Positions 22,691-34,506 of a DNA stretch of 64,000 nt are shown piece after piece. Below the pieces are notes generated by a model. That model saw only the letters and a program-made list of their open reading frames with translations, did not search any database and was not told the origin of the DNA. The DNA is from Prunella strophiata (Eukaryota > Chordata > Aves > Passeriformes > Prunellidae): positions 19,066,608-19,130,607 of the forward strand of contig JAZBQD010000001.1 of assembly GCA_036583965.1 (NCBI GenBank), read 5' to 3'. Numbering within the stretch: the first letter of the stretch is position 1; each line of letters starts with the position of its first letter. The position numbers and the translations under genes were made by a program.

Positions 22691-25332
22691 CCTGGAGTCC
22701 TGATTTCCCTTTTTCATGACAGAAAGAGAACAAAACCAAACCCAGGGCTTGTTGGGGAATTTTTGTTGTTGGGGACTTCTTGATTTGTTTGTGGGGTTTT
22801 TTTTTGAGTTTCAACTTTGTAAGCATGTCTTGGTGTGCAGTTATTCTAAGTTTGGCATCAGGAAGAATTGAAGTTGATGCTAATGAAATTAGTTTTGCCT
22901 TTCCTTCATTTAATAATGGATTTTTAATGGAAAAGATGTGACTGTATTGAAAGGATGCTAACTGGCTTGTGCTGTGTTCTCATCTCACATTTTCCAGTCT
23001 GAAAGGTGAATAATTAATAAATAGTGGGGATGTATGTGGGTATACAGACAGGCCAGGGATCCACTCCTGTTGTTTTTCCAGATTAAAGCACTGGAGGTCA
23101 TGGGACCTTTGTGCCTTGCCTGAACTGATGAGGTGAATCCTGTTGTCCTACACACCCCCTTTTAGGAATGGTGTCATCCAAAGCTTTCCTAGCCTGGAAG
23201 GACAAAATGTGCTGAAAGCAAGTCTGCCTGGAAGTTAATGTAACAGGAATAATAGGAATAAACATCTTCCAAATGCAGCAGTAACTTTGCTGGAATAAAT
23301 GCAGAACGTTCTCAAGTTGATATTTCAGTGTGTCCAAGCTGTGCAGAGCAACAGGAACGCTGCAAACCTTGTCTTGGTGGGGGGAAACTCAGGGGGAAGA
23401 AGTGAATAAGGATTAATTCCATCTTTTTTAGAGGTTTGGTTCCTATTTCACCATTCCAGGTGTTCCATTTTGGCCATTCCTGAGCCAAACAGGAGCACAG
23501 GTTCTGGAGGGAGCTGTGCCCTGCCCACCAAAGCCTCCTCTCCCACTTTCAGGTGGGAAACCACAGAAAACAACCCACAGCAGCTCTGCTGCAGCATCAC
23601 CACAGCAACCATGGAGAATAGTGGGAAAAGGAGAAATACCAAATTTTGGTGTAGCCAAGAATTATTATTATTTTAAATTATTTTAATATTTTTATTTTTT
23701 ATTTTTGTCTGATTGCAGCTCTGTCACATCTGTGTTCCAAATTTCTCAGCAACAACCCAAAGGGCAAGTGGGTGTTTCTCTGGTCAGGTAAAGGTTCTTG
23801 CAGAGTTGGAGAAATAATTGGGATTAAGCCAAAAAACATAGAAGAAATGCTGCATTAATTTGATTTATAAAGCTATTAAGTGCAAGATTTAAGAAAGTCT
23901 GTTGCAGTCCTCAGTATTGTGTACAGCCCCCATGAAAGGTGTGTATGAGGGGGGTGTAAAATCACAACACTTTGAGTCTTTTTGGGAAGTTTAAAGTTTT
24001 TGGGGTGTATTTTACTACACTGGAGGAAGTATCCATGCATCCCATCATTTCCTCCATGTGAAATCCCTACTTTTAATATTGGGCTCCCTGGCCAGTCCTT
24101 GTGGTATCAGTTCTCTTTATTTCTTTTTCCACAAATCTCTGAAATTGGTTTTGGTCTTCCTTTAATCAGGAAGTTTTTAAACTATCTAAGAGAACTAAAA
24201 TCCATGTAAATAAAAATGGGGAATTTGATAATTGCAAAAGCAGCATGCTGGTGACTCACAGCTTATTTTGCATAGAATTACCATTTCTTTTCCTCCAGAG
24301 CTGAGAAACTGAACTGTGTAAGGCAATACCATCTGATGCTGCATATGGCATTTTAATAACACCTATTTCACATGGCTTCTGCTTAGCCAAGCCCAGCAGT
24401 GTGAAACAGAGAGTTGGGAAGATGTATTAGAATTTCTAATGGGAAGTCAAGTTTGCTTGGTAAGCTAGATCACGATTTTGATTTATTTGATTTATTTTAA
24501 TGTAGTTTTATTTCTTTTAAGAGGGGTGAGTCCTGTGCAAGTGGGGACCTATTCCTTGTGGTTATTCAAACCCACATCCAAACCTTTTTAGGTGTTTAAG
24601 ACCCTTAAAGCTCCAATGAAACTTTCCAATGTATCAAAGCACCAGAATTCAGATCTAAGAGGATTGGTCCAAGGCCAAGTTGCCCATGGCAGGATGAGCT
24701 CTAAGATCCCTCCCAACCCAACCCAACCCATCCCATGATTTTTACCCTTCCATAACTGCATTTATACTTTATTTGAGGACTTGATGTGGTGTTTCCCACC
24801 TGTGGTGTTCAGAAGTAACTATGAGCTAATTCTAAATTGTAGGTATTGTTTATTGTAGATATTTATTGTAGATATTGTAGAAATTTATCTGTGGGAAAAG
24901 TACTTTTCTCACAGACACTTTGGTCTTTGAGGGAACTTGCTGAAATATTTTTAGCCCTCTACATGATTTGGGAAGTTCTGCTTTTGCTGTAGTGTCTAAA
25001 AAGAGTTTCCAAGCTTTACTGTGAGTTCAGGAAGATAAGGAGCAATCATGACTCAGGAAAACACATGAACTTTTTTCTTGACTGTAACCTTAGCATTGGG
25101 CTGTTTTCAAGAACCATATTTAAATTACATACATTTAATTAATCCTGCCTTTCATAAGGTGAAGCAGTTGGAATTGGCAACAAAGCCCTGACCTCTACCC
25201 CTTTCTCCCATGATTAACTTTTGAAACCTGTGGTGGTTTTCCTCTGTTTGTTTATCCATGGCAATAACCTGACAGAGGGATCAATCAGCTCCCTATGCCT
25301 TTCCTTCCTGACAAAGAGGAGAATTTGTGTTT
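22691..25332. other. No gene seen; CR1 tip at about 24690-24742
   Basis: CATGGCAGGATGAGCTCTAA, then GATCCCTCCCAACCCAACCC, is a short CR1 3' end (+). The rest is AT-rich single-copy sequence with no recognisable exon. Confidence 0.5.
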
Positions 25333-26094
25333 TTTTCATGAATCTGTAGCTAAAATGAGTATTGAATTTCATCATTTGGAATCATGCAAACCTCTTCTTT
25401 TAAAAATTGCTAGATGGCAGTGCTGGAGTTTCCATCCCAGGAGGGGATTTAAGAGATGTGTGGAGGTGGCACTTGGGGACATGGGGCAGTGGTGGCCCAG
25501 GCAGTGCTGGGGCTTGAACTTGGTGATCTTGGAGGGCTTTGCCAACCTAAGCAATGCTCAGAAATGGAATTTTGGGATGCTCCACAGTGACCTGGAGAAA
25601 AGGGGGGACCTTGTGGCTCTGCACAGCTCCTGCCAGGAGGGGACAGCCAGGGGGGGAACAGGGACAGGAGGAGAGGGAATGGCCTCAGGCTGGGCCAGAG
25701 CAGCCTCAGGGTGGATATTTAGGAAAATCCTCATGGAAAGGTTTGTCCAGGCCTGGCACAGCTGCCCAGGGCAGTTTGGAGCCCCCATCCCTGGAGGGAT
25801 TTCAAATCCACGTGGATGTGGCACTTGGGGACAGGGGGCAGAGGTGAGGTTGAGTTTGATGATCTCAGGGGGCTTTTCCAGCCTTTCTGATTCCATGATT
25901 CCATGAACCAAAGCCTCTCTGTTTTTCCCCACAAGTCACTGTGGCTGTGCCCAGCATTCCCACTGCAGTGCAGGGGGATTCCCTTCCCCAGGGGATGGAG
26001 AAAGGTCCCTGGCCAGGATTCCAGTGGGAAGTCACTGGGTGCTGCCTGTGCCCTGAGGCTGTGGCACGTTGGAACCAGCACCTCCCCAGGGACC
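25333..26094 (+). repeat. Duplicated ~762-bp segment, copy B
   Basis: Direct-orientation partner of 15453-16215, displaced by about 9.88 kb. It includes the same two CR1 pieces (about 25418-25555 and 25590-25910) plus the same non-CR1 ends, so the duplication postdates both CR1 insertions. Where the copies differ, this copy has the fuller middle CR1 (TCAGGCTGGGCCAGAGCAGC retained). Confidence 0.93.
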
Positions 26095-27261
26095 CTTTCA
26101 AGTATGAACAGGGTTTAAAATAACATTTTTACCCAAGTTAACATCAAACCAGAACATTCCCAGCTGATCCTGAGCGTTTCTGGGAATTCTCTGTGAGTCT
26201 GCAGTGGAGTCCCCAGAATCTGGGATTATCACATTAGTGATGCCCCTATAAAATACATGTCTGAATCAGCCCTAAAGGAGACTTAAAGATCATTTTAATG
26301 CTTTTTGGCTTCAATTTCTGAGAGCTTTGCTGGGTTTGCATGGAGAATTCCAATAAATATGTATTGGCTGTATTAGCTGCATTAAACACAGGCATGGGAA
26401 GGGATTGTAATCCTTGGGTTTACAAGAAGGGAAAAGTATTACAGGCTTAGCTTTTCCATTGCCAGGGGCTCCAGTCTTTCCCTAAAGTTAATGGAAATGT
26501 TGAATGTAGGAAATCCCTGTTCTTTTTTTTTTTGCTATTTTTGAGGCATTTCAGCAGATCCATTCAATAATTCTGCCCTGCTGCAGGAATTTTATATTTT
26601 TATTTTATTGTCTGTTTTATAGATTTCCCTGAAGTTACTCACAATTAAAATAATATAATGATGCAATTTCAATGTGGTTGCAATGAAATAATTTGTGTAC
26701 AGGATTTTTACCCTGTGTGGGCTGCAGAGCTGCTCTGTAATGCAAGTGAATATGGAGAATTGGTTTTTCCTCTTCCAAATGACCACATAGGTTCACTTTC
26801 CTAGGAAAGCAACAGATTCCCCTGAATCAAAGTTTTTGTCCTTGTTTTGAATGGAATCTCTTCCTCTTCCCCATCTTTCATGGGTGCCTTGTTTCTCTTG
26901 TCTGTATTCTGCTTTATTACCAACTAAAAATTGGCTTACTTTCAGCTCAACAATATACTTCATGTTGATTAAAAGGAATTAAAGATTACAGCAGTAGAAA
27001 GATAACTAAAAATCCTGGAAATGTCTCAGAAACGAGTGTTGAGGCATCACAACAGTGTGCTTTGACAGTTATTTACATAGAAAATTTGCTGTTTTCTAAG
27101 TAGCTCTCATTTTGAGGAAGAAATGAGCCATAAAGTTCTACTTTCAGAGCCATTTGTGTGTTTTAGGAATGACATGAGAATGTTCTCCTTTTTCAGGGGT
27201 GGTTTTGATGTCTTTTCGAGGTTTTGTTTTGATGTTGGGTCAAAACATTGGTGCTGTGGAT
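26095..27261. other. No gene seen
   Basis: AT-rich, single-copy-looking sequence with no domain-bearing open frame. Confidence 0.5.
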
Positions 27262-27470
27262 GGAATCATGGAATCCCAGCCTGGTTTGGGTTAAACCCCA
27301 TCCCAATCCAACCCCTGCCATGGCAGGGACACCTCCCACTGTCCCAGGCTGCTCCAGCCCCAGTGTCCAGCCTGGCCTTGGGCACTGCCAGGGATCCAGG
27401 GGCAGCCACAGCTTCTCTGGGCACCCTGTGCCAGGGCCTGCCCACCCTCCCAGGGAAGAATTTTTTGGGA
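27262..27470 (-). mobile_element. CR1 fragment
   Basis: The + strand shows AATCATGGAATCCCAGCCTG, CCCCTGCCATGGCAGGGACA, CCAGCCTGGCCTTGGGCACT and GTGCCAGGGCCTGCCCACCC, i.e. CR1 3' region reversed with its 3' terminus at the left. Confidence 0.92.
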
Positions 27471-29065
27471 TTAATTCTGTGGCTTTGAACCACTAATCCC
27501 TGCCTTTTGAGGCGATGCGTTGGAATTACTGAAGTGATAAATTTTTTTGCTTGGAATAATCTATTTAGCTGCTCAAATGCCAAGAGAGCTAAATTAAGCT
27601 GAAAATTAGTCATTTATCTCCCCCAAAACTGTTGGAACCAAGTGCCATGGATTCACTTTTAGGAGAGGGATGGAAGCTCCACTTGAGCAGGTCAGTGTGT
27701 GCATCTCATTGTTATTCAGCTGTTGGAGCCAGTGGGATATAAATATCCAGGAAGGAAAACAGAAGGTCAAGTGTAAACCTCTCACATCAAAGGAGGCCAT
27801 TCAGCATCTCCCAACCTTCACTCTGCTGCTCTCTGAAGAGAAAAACATCTCTTTTTTTCATTTCAAAATGCAAATAAACCAACCTAAACCCAAAATCTGT
27901 CAGTTTAGTGGGGCTAGGAATAGTAAAAGGTGGGAGTTAGGGAAATGTGTGGATGGAGTGTCAGGGATGCAGGGCTGGTGCAGCCCAGGGGCAGGAGCAG
28001 TGACTGACACTGAATCCTTGTGCCACGTTTTCCTGGGAAGGGTTTTTGAGCTGTCCTCTGCTGCAGCTGGAAATGTGAGTGAGAATGTGCCGTGTTTAAA
28101 TGTGGCTTTTTTCCCCTGCAGAATAATATTTCCAAGGAAACTCAAAATGTTGTGACACTCGGCGAATTAGAGCTGCAGCGGAAAGAGTTTATTTTCTAAA
28201 TATAGTGCTGGTATTTAATTTATCATTCTCTCCTCTTCTTTGGGGCAAGAAAAGCTCCCTCTGCTCGAGTTTCTGAGCTGCTCAATCTGGCTAGCGGAGT
28301 GTGTGGGCAGCAGTGGAAGTCATTTGGAGGTCTGCAGGTTGTACATAAGTTTTCCAAGCTGTTCTCCCACCCTGCTCAAATCCCGTGGGATCCTGAGCCT
28401 GGGCACTGGGGCAGGGCCCCAGCAGCAAACTGGGAGGGGGCTGGTAAATCTGGCAGACCTGGACCTGCAGGGACCTGGAGAATCCCAATGGGAATGTGCT
28501 GAATGCTGCTTTTGGGGGGGAATCCTGCCTGCAGGGATGCTCCTCCATATTCAAATCTGCTCCTAGGACCCAGCTTGGGAAAGCAGGACTGACTTCATGG
28601 AGATTTGGCTTTAGCCCTGTGTCCTACATTAGTGCTTTAAACCTCTTTTTTCTTTTTAACAGGAGCTCTTGCAGAAATAATTTAGCATTTCAGTTTTGGC
28701 TATGTGCATGCAAATATTCCTGATGGCTCTTCCTGGCTTTCTTGTCAATAGCTTGATGCATTTCAGACAATTTGCATCCTTTGGCACAATTTTATGCTTT
28801 AGGGAGGTGTAACCTCATAGGCTGAAACATTGAATGGTTAAAAGTAAGAGGTGACCAATCAGCATTTTGGAAAGAGGCTTAAAATAGATGAAACTTCTCT
28901 GATTATGGAGAGAATATGAACCTGGAAAAGGTTGTGCAGTTATCCCATGGTTTGGTGGGAGTATTTCCACAGCTGATACCAAATCAGGTCTCCCAAACAC
29001 AACATTTATGGCACAAATGTGGTTTTGAGCAGCAGTGAGTGATGTGGATTGTGGTGGTCAGCCTA
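27471..29065. other. No gene seen
   Basis: Non-coding. The 161-codon open frame at 27670-28155 (+) has no recognisable domain and no coding-like conservation that I can identify. Confidence 0.45.
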
Positions 29066-29412
29066 TGAGGAGAAGGTTCTGTGGAGACCTCCCAGCACCT
29101 GCCAGGATCTGAAGGGAACACAAGGAATCAGGGACAGACTTTTCATCAGGAATTGTAGTGATGGGACAAGGAGCAATGGGTTCAAGATGGAAGAGGGGAA
29201 ATTTAGGTGAGATATTGGGAAGAGAGGGTGGGCAGGGCTGGCACAGGGTGCCCAGAGCAGCTGTGGCTGCCCCTGGATCCCTGGCAGTGCCCAAGGCCAG
29301 GCTGGACACTGGGGCTGGGAGCACCTGGGACAGTGGGAGGTGTCTGCCATGGCAGGGGTGGAACCAGGTAATCTTTAACACCCCCTCCAGCCCAAACCAT
29401 TTTATTACTCTA
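29066..29412 (+). mobile_element. CR1 fragment, relatively long
   Basis: GGAGAAGGTTCTGTGGAGAC, GGAAATTTAGGTGAGATATT, GGGTGGGCAGGGCTGGCACA, GGGAGCACCTGGGACAGTGG and CAGCCCAAACCATTTTATTA run in CR1 order to the 3' end. Confidence 0.9.
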
Positions 29413-31242
29413 TTTCCTTTCAGGTTTTCAAATCTCAAAGCTGACCAGAGAACCTATTTCAATACTGAAGGTTGCTGTTTATATTTCTGTGTGATTGAAT
29501 AATATTCAATCACAAATAATAATTTCTCTGTGAAAGAAAAATCCTGCTGCAGTCAGAACCAAATCAATCCTGCCCTTGGCTGTCTGATCTGATGATCCAC
29601 ATTCTCCAAAGAGGCAGCAGCTCCACCCCAGGGAGATTCCTGGGTTTGGAGTCAGTGGCACAGATTTTGGGAAGGCAGGGAAGTCATTGACCTAAATATG
29701 TGTTTATCTGAGAATGCTCCATTAAAGGGTTTTAATCTTAATCTTAGTCCTCTCAGTCAGCAGCAGGTTTGGAGATCTCCAAGGTTACAGGACCCAATAA
29801 ATTGGCAGGGATTTTTTGTGCTTTATTGTGTGTTTTTGGCACAGTTTCAGCTTGTCACTGGCTTGGCTGTTTATATATTTTAATGGGAATTGGTGTGAAG
29901 GTATGGAGCAGAGCTGAGCTGATGTAGAACTGATATCATACTTTTCATTAGTTTTTCATTAACATTTTGGTGGTCTTTTGGCTGTAACAATTCAAATTTC
30001 CTTAACACTCAAAAGCACCACATACAGAACACTTTTCATTACTCATGCCACACTGTCAATAATTTCTCCAAGCTGTGAACAGAGACTTCTTGTTTTCTGC
30101 TGTTCTCACGTTTTATAAGTGGCATCTCTAATGCACTAAAGTGGCTGCAAAGGTCCTCTCTGGGGTGTATTTTAGTTTTTTTCCACTTGAACTCCCTTGC
30201 AGCTGCCTGCCAGCCTCTCTCTGCACTGCTCCTGTTACCTGCCCATCCCCAGAGAGCCCTGAGGCTGCTGCTTGTGCTTTGGAGAGGAAATGGTGATTGG
30301 TGTGTGTGCAAAATCCTTGCTTCTTCTGCACAGTCACAGCAGCCAAAAACTGGGATATCACCTGGGGGCTCCATCCTTGCTGTTCCTTCCCTGAGCTCTT
30401 TGTCACACAGGGTGTGGCTTTGGGGTGTTGTTAGTAAAGAAGTTGTGAGGATGAAAATCAAATTTTCATCAATTTTACTCTCTGTGAAGAATTTCCCAGC
30501 TATCAAGGATGATCAGAGGTTTATTTTGGAGGCAGAAGAACTTCTTTTTCAAAGGGAGAACTGAGTGGAAAGGAGCAGAGAGGACTGGGCAAGGCAGAAG
30601 CTCTGCCTGTCACAAAGCATCCTGTCATCCTGCAGAGGTGTGGAGAACAGGGGTATTTTTGGGGACAGAAGTTTTGTGCTGTCACATCAAGGAGAAAAAG
30701 GAAAAAAATCAGTTTTTTAATGGACTTTTTCTGTGAACCATGAGCTTGCTGTGCTCACACATAGCAGGAGGCCCAGCCCTAATTTTTGCTTCTCTAATAA
30801 CTCTAGCTGCCAGTACAGCTTGTGTTGTACTACTCAGCTTTGTTCTAATTAATTACTAATTGTTCAGTTCCTGCAGATCAGAGCCTGGGGCTGTTGTCAT
30901 TGACAGCTGGGATGCTCAGGTGGTGATTACTGGGTTTTCAGATAGGAAAAAAGCAAAGTTTAATCATGTTCCAGTAATGAAATGTATGTTTTCATTCAGA
31001 AGGAAAAAAACAGACATTACATAGAAGTTAGGGAAAAATTCCCTTTGTGTTTCTTGATATTCCTACCTTTTTCTGCCTGAAGTGTGCAGCATTGGGGCAA
31101 TTTAATTATTGGAGGCAAATGAATCTCTCTGAGTTTGTCTCACAGGTGAGAAATATGGAAAATATTTTTCTAAATAACAGAGTTTAATGTTCAGTGTAAG
31201 ATGGGCATTGGCATCATTGCACACTTGGAATTTCTACATTAA
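29413..31242. other. No gene seen
   Basis: Non-coding, mostly single-copy. The open frame at 30039-30506 (-) has no recognisable domain. Confidence 0.5.
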
Positions 31243-31367
31243 ATCATGGAATAGTTTGGGTGAGAAAGAACCTTAAAATCATCATTCCCACCCCCTGCCA
31301 TGGCAGGGACACCTTCCACTATCCCAGGCTGCTCCAAGCCCCATCCAGCCTGGCCTGGGACACTTTT
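31243..31367 (-). mobile_element. CR1 fragment
   Basis: AATCATGGAATAGTTTGGGT, CCCCTGCCATGGCAGGGACA and CAGGCTGCTCCAAGCCCCAT identify a reversed CR1 3' end. Confidence 0.9.
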
Positions 31368-32646
31368 TCCTCAAAATACATTTTAAAAAACCCATTAAAA
31401 TGCTGTAATTTGGTATTTATTGATCAGGTAGGTCTTGCTTGAGAACAGTAGCACAAAATCATTGATCTTTCAGCTTTTTTAATTACTAATAAAATAAGTC
31501 TGGGTTATTATTTCTAAAATAACATCAAAACAGATGGCACCTTACCTCTGCTCAGGGCCTCTGTGTGGCTCTGGTCGTGCTCCATCACTTTGATTCTGCT
31601 TTCTGTGACAACAGGGTGATGGAAATGCCACCCCTGTGTTTATTCCAGAGGGAAATTCCCTTTTTGCCCAGCCTAGTCCTTGAGAAGGATCCTGTACCTC
31701 TGCTGAGAGAGGATGTGCAACACCAGGTTCCTCAGCAGGGGCTCGAGGTGGAAATTAAAGGATTTTTTCAGCTGCTGTTGTCAGAGAGCCCCACGAGCTG
31801 TTGCTCCAGAAACTGCTGGAATCAGAAAAACAATGGGATGTCTGTCATATCTCTGTATCAAATATAGTCACATAATTCCCTTTTAATGGGGGAAAAAAAA
31901 AAAAGCAGTTCTGCAGTATTTTAGAAGCTTTAGAAGCTTTTAGAAGCTTCTGATCAATCTTACAACAATTCTATTACCCAGCCAGAGCAGTGGTGTGCTT
32001 GGTGGTGAACTAAACAAAAAATATATATAACTGGAAGCCCTCAGTTTTGTTTTGTGCCATTTCTTGTACTAGAGTAATGAAAAAGCATGAAACTGGAAGG
32101 ATTATTTGTGAGAAAATTGCTGCCTTGCAAGACCAGAGGCATAGAGAGGAGGAGATGAGGTTTCCACTGGGGAGCCTGGGAGGGGGAAAGGGCCAGACTT
32201 GGAGGGGAGTTGGGAATTAACACCAAGAAACTCAATGGGGCAAGAGGAACCACTGGAGAGTAATTTTTTTCCAGGTTTTGTTTGTTTGGGTTTTTTAAAA
32301 TCTCATTTTGATGGGTTTTGCCACATTTCTCAAACGTTCATCCTATGTTTTGGCATGCTGGTGCTATAATTTATTGGATTTCTATCTGGATTAGTTATGT
32401 GGTCCCAAACAAAGAAGAAGGGAGGTGGTGAATGGCTTGTTGGGGGTGTGTGCATTCTTTTATTGGGGAGTTTGATCTGTTTGCTTTTGGGGTTTTTTTT
32501 ATCCCTTACATGAATTCTTCCTGTTTGGTCAGGGCATCTTCAGGCTGAGGTGTAATCCAGGGATCTGCACACCAAAGGGATGCTCCCAGGGCAGGGAACA
32601 GAGGGGCTGTGCATGAGAGTTACTCAGACTTTGGATTTCACCTCAG
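31368..32646. other. No gene seen
   Basis: AT-rich sequence. A short TAGAAGCTTT triplication lies at about 31921-31950. No coding evidence. Confidence 0.5.
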
Positions 32647-32890
32647 AAAATGATAAAATCCCAGCATGGTTTGGGTTGGAAGGAGCTTAAAATGCCACCC
32701 AGTGCCACCCCTGCCATGGCAGGGACACCTTCCACTGTCCCAGGCTGCTCCAGCCTGGCCTTGGGCACTGCCAGGGATCCAGGGGCAGCCACAGCTGCTC
32801 TGGGAATTCTGTGCCAGGGCCTGCCCACCCTGCCAGGGAACAATTCCTCCCCAAAATCCCATCCATCCCTGCCCTCTGGAAACCATTCCC
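32647..32890 (-). mobile_element. CR1 fragment
   Basis: TGGTTTGGGTTGGAAGGAGC, CCCCTGCCATGGCAGGGACA, CCAGCCTGGCCTTGGGCACT and GTGCCAGGGCCTGCCCACCC, reversed CR1 with 3' terminus at the left. Confidence 0.92.
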
Positions 32891-33425
32891 CCAAGTGCAA
32901 ACCTGCTTTGCCTTTGGTGGGAAGTGTGGGAAGAGCCCCCACTTCCAGCTGGGATCTGAAGGGGTGACAAATCATTTTTTCAAACTCCCCAGGAGCCTTT
33001 GCAGTGTGAATGTCATTGCTTCCAGGAGTGGATGTGAATCTGTCACTCCTTAGGGCTGTAAAAGTGAGATGTTGCTGATGATGGATGGGAGGGGAGGTGG
33101 GCACAGGGAAAGGACATCTCTGCTGGTGGAGCTGTCAGTGGTTTGTGCAGCTCTGTTATCAGTGCAGCCATCAGGGATCCTTATCTTTTTGGGTAGATTT
33201 TAGCCCAGCTCTGTCTTTGGTGTCAGAATCATTTATCTGAAATGGTGTTCAGCTGTCATGTGATTCACAGGTGATACAGAGCAACATTTTTAAATTTTCA
33301 GCTCCATTTTTAAGCTTAATTTTACCAGAAGTGGCACCAACTGAAACTTGAGAAATGCTTTATTGATTTTTGTGAGCTGTATATAAAACTATATTTAAAG
33401 CTTATTGTTATATCATGCAGCTGAT

Positions 33426-33843
33426 GCTAAAGATTGAATGGAGTGCAGGTGTTTTAAATGGAGATCCCAACATTTAAGTTGGAGAATATGGCCACCATAA
33501 TGAATTTTGAATGGAATACAGGTGATCTAAATAGAGATCCCAGCATTTAATTCGGAGACTATTGCCACCATAATGAATTTTGAATGGAATACAAGTGTTT
33601 TGAATGGAGATTCCAACATTTAAGCTGGAGAATATGGCCACCACAATGAATTTTGAATGGAATACAGATGATCTAAATGGGGATCCCAACATTTAAGCTG
33701 GAGAATATGGCCACCACAATGAATTTTGAATGGAATACAGGTGATCTAAATAGAGATTCCAACATTTAAGCTGGAGAATATGGCCACCACAATGAATTTT
33801 GAATGAAATGCAGGTGATCTAAATGGGGATCCCAACATTTAAG
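33426..33843. repeat. 73-bp minisatellite, about 5.7 copies
   Basis: GGCCACCATAATGAATTTTG, GAATGGAATACAGGTGATCT and ATCCCAACATTTAAGCTGGA recur at a fixed 73-bp spacing (GCCACC at 33491, 33564, 33637, 33710 and 33783). Copies differ by a few substitutions. Confidence 0.95.
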
Positions 33844-34506
33844 TTGTGCCTTCCAGCCCTGCCACTCTCTCCTTCATTTTCCAGCTGATTTCTGGCTACT
33901 TGGTTTCCCAGTACCACACATCTCAGGGAGGATTCATCTCCAAAATGATGACAATAATTTGGTTTTCTCTTTCAATATATTTCCATTTCTCCAAATCCAG
34001 GGTAAGCTCAAAGTTTGAGAAGTCTTCAGACTTTAAAAGATGCTCTAAAAACTCAGCTCAGACTGACACTGTTTTATTGAGTTTTCTTGAATTTTCCCAG
34101 CCCAAGAGTGGTTGGAGCTGAAATGATGGAAAATTTAATGCAGTCTCCTAGAGGTGTGGTGAATGCCCTCAAAATCTAAATTACAGGAGGGGGTGGCAGT
34201 TCTTGTTGCATTTATTCTCCCCCAACTGCTGCAGAAACATCATTACTGAAGTAATTTTTCTCTCCAGTGGCTTTTCCAGCATGTGTCAGCATTTTCCTCT
34301 TGGGCTTTTGTTGTTGATGCTGTTCCTCTTTTATGATAGGAATTCTTTTCCAGACTTGAGCAAAGAAAAATCTCCCCCCTGCCAGGAAACCCTAACCCTG
34401 TGTTATGCATGAAAAGCTGCAGATGGTTTATTCAGGGGGGATTTGATTTTCTCACTGCAGACCAAGGGCTCCTGTTCATGCTTTCAGCAGTGTTTGTGAA
34501 GCTGGG
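33844..34506. other. No gene seen
   Basis: Single-copy-looking sequence between the 73-bp and 19-bp arrays. Short open frames only. Confidence 0.5.
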
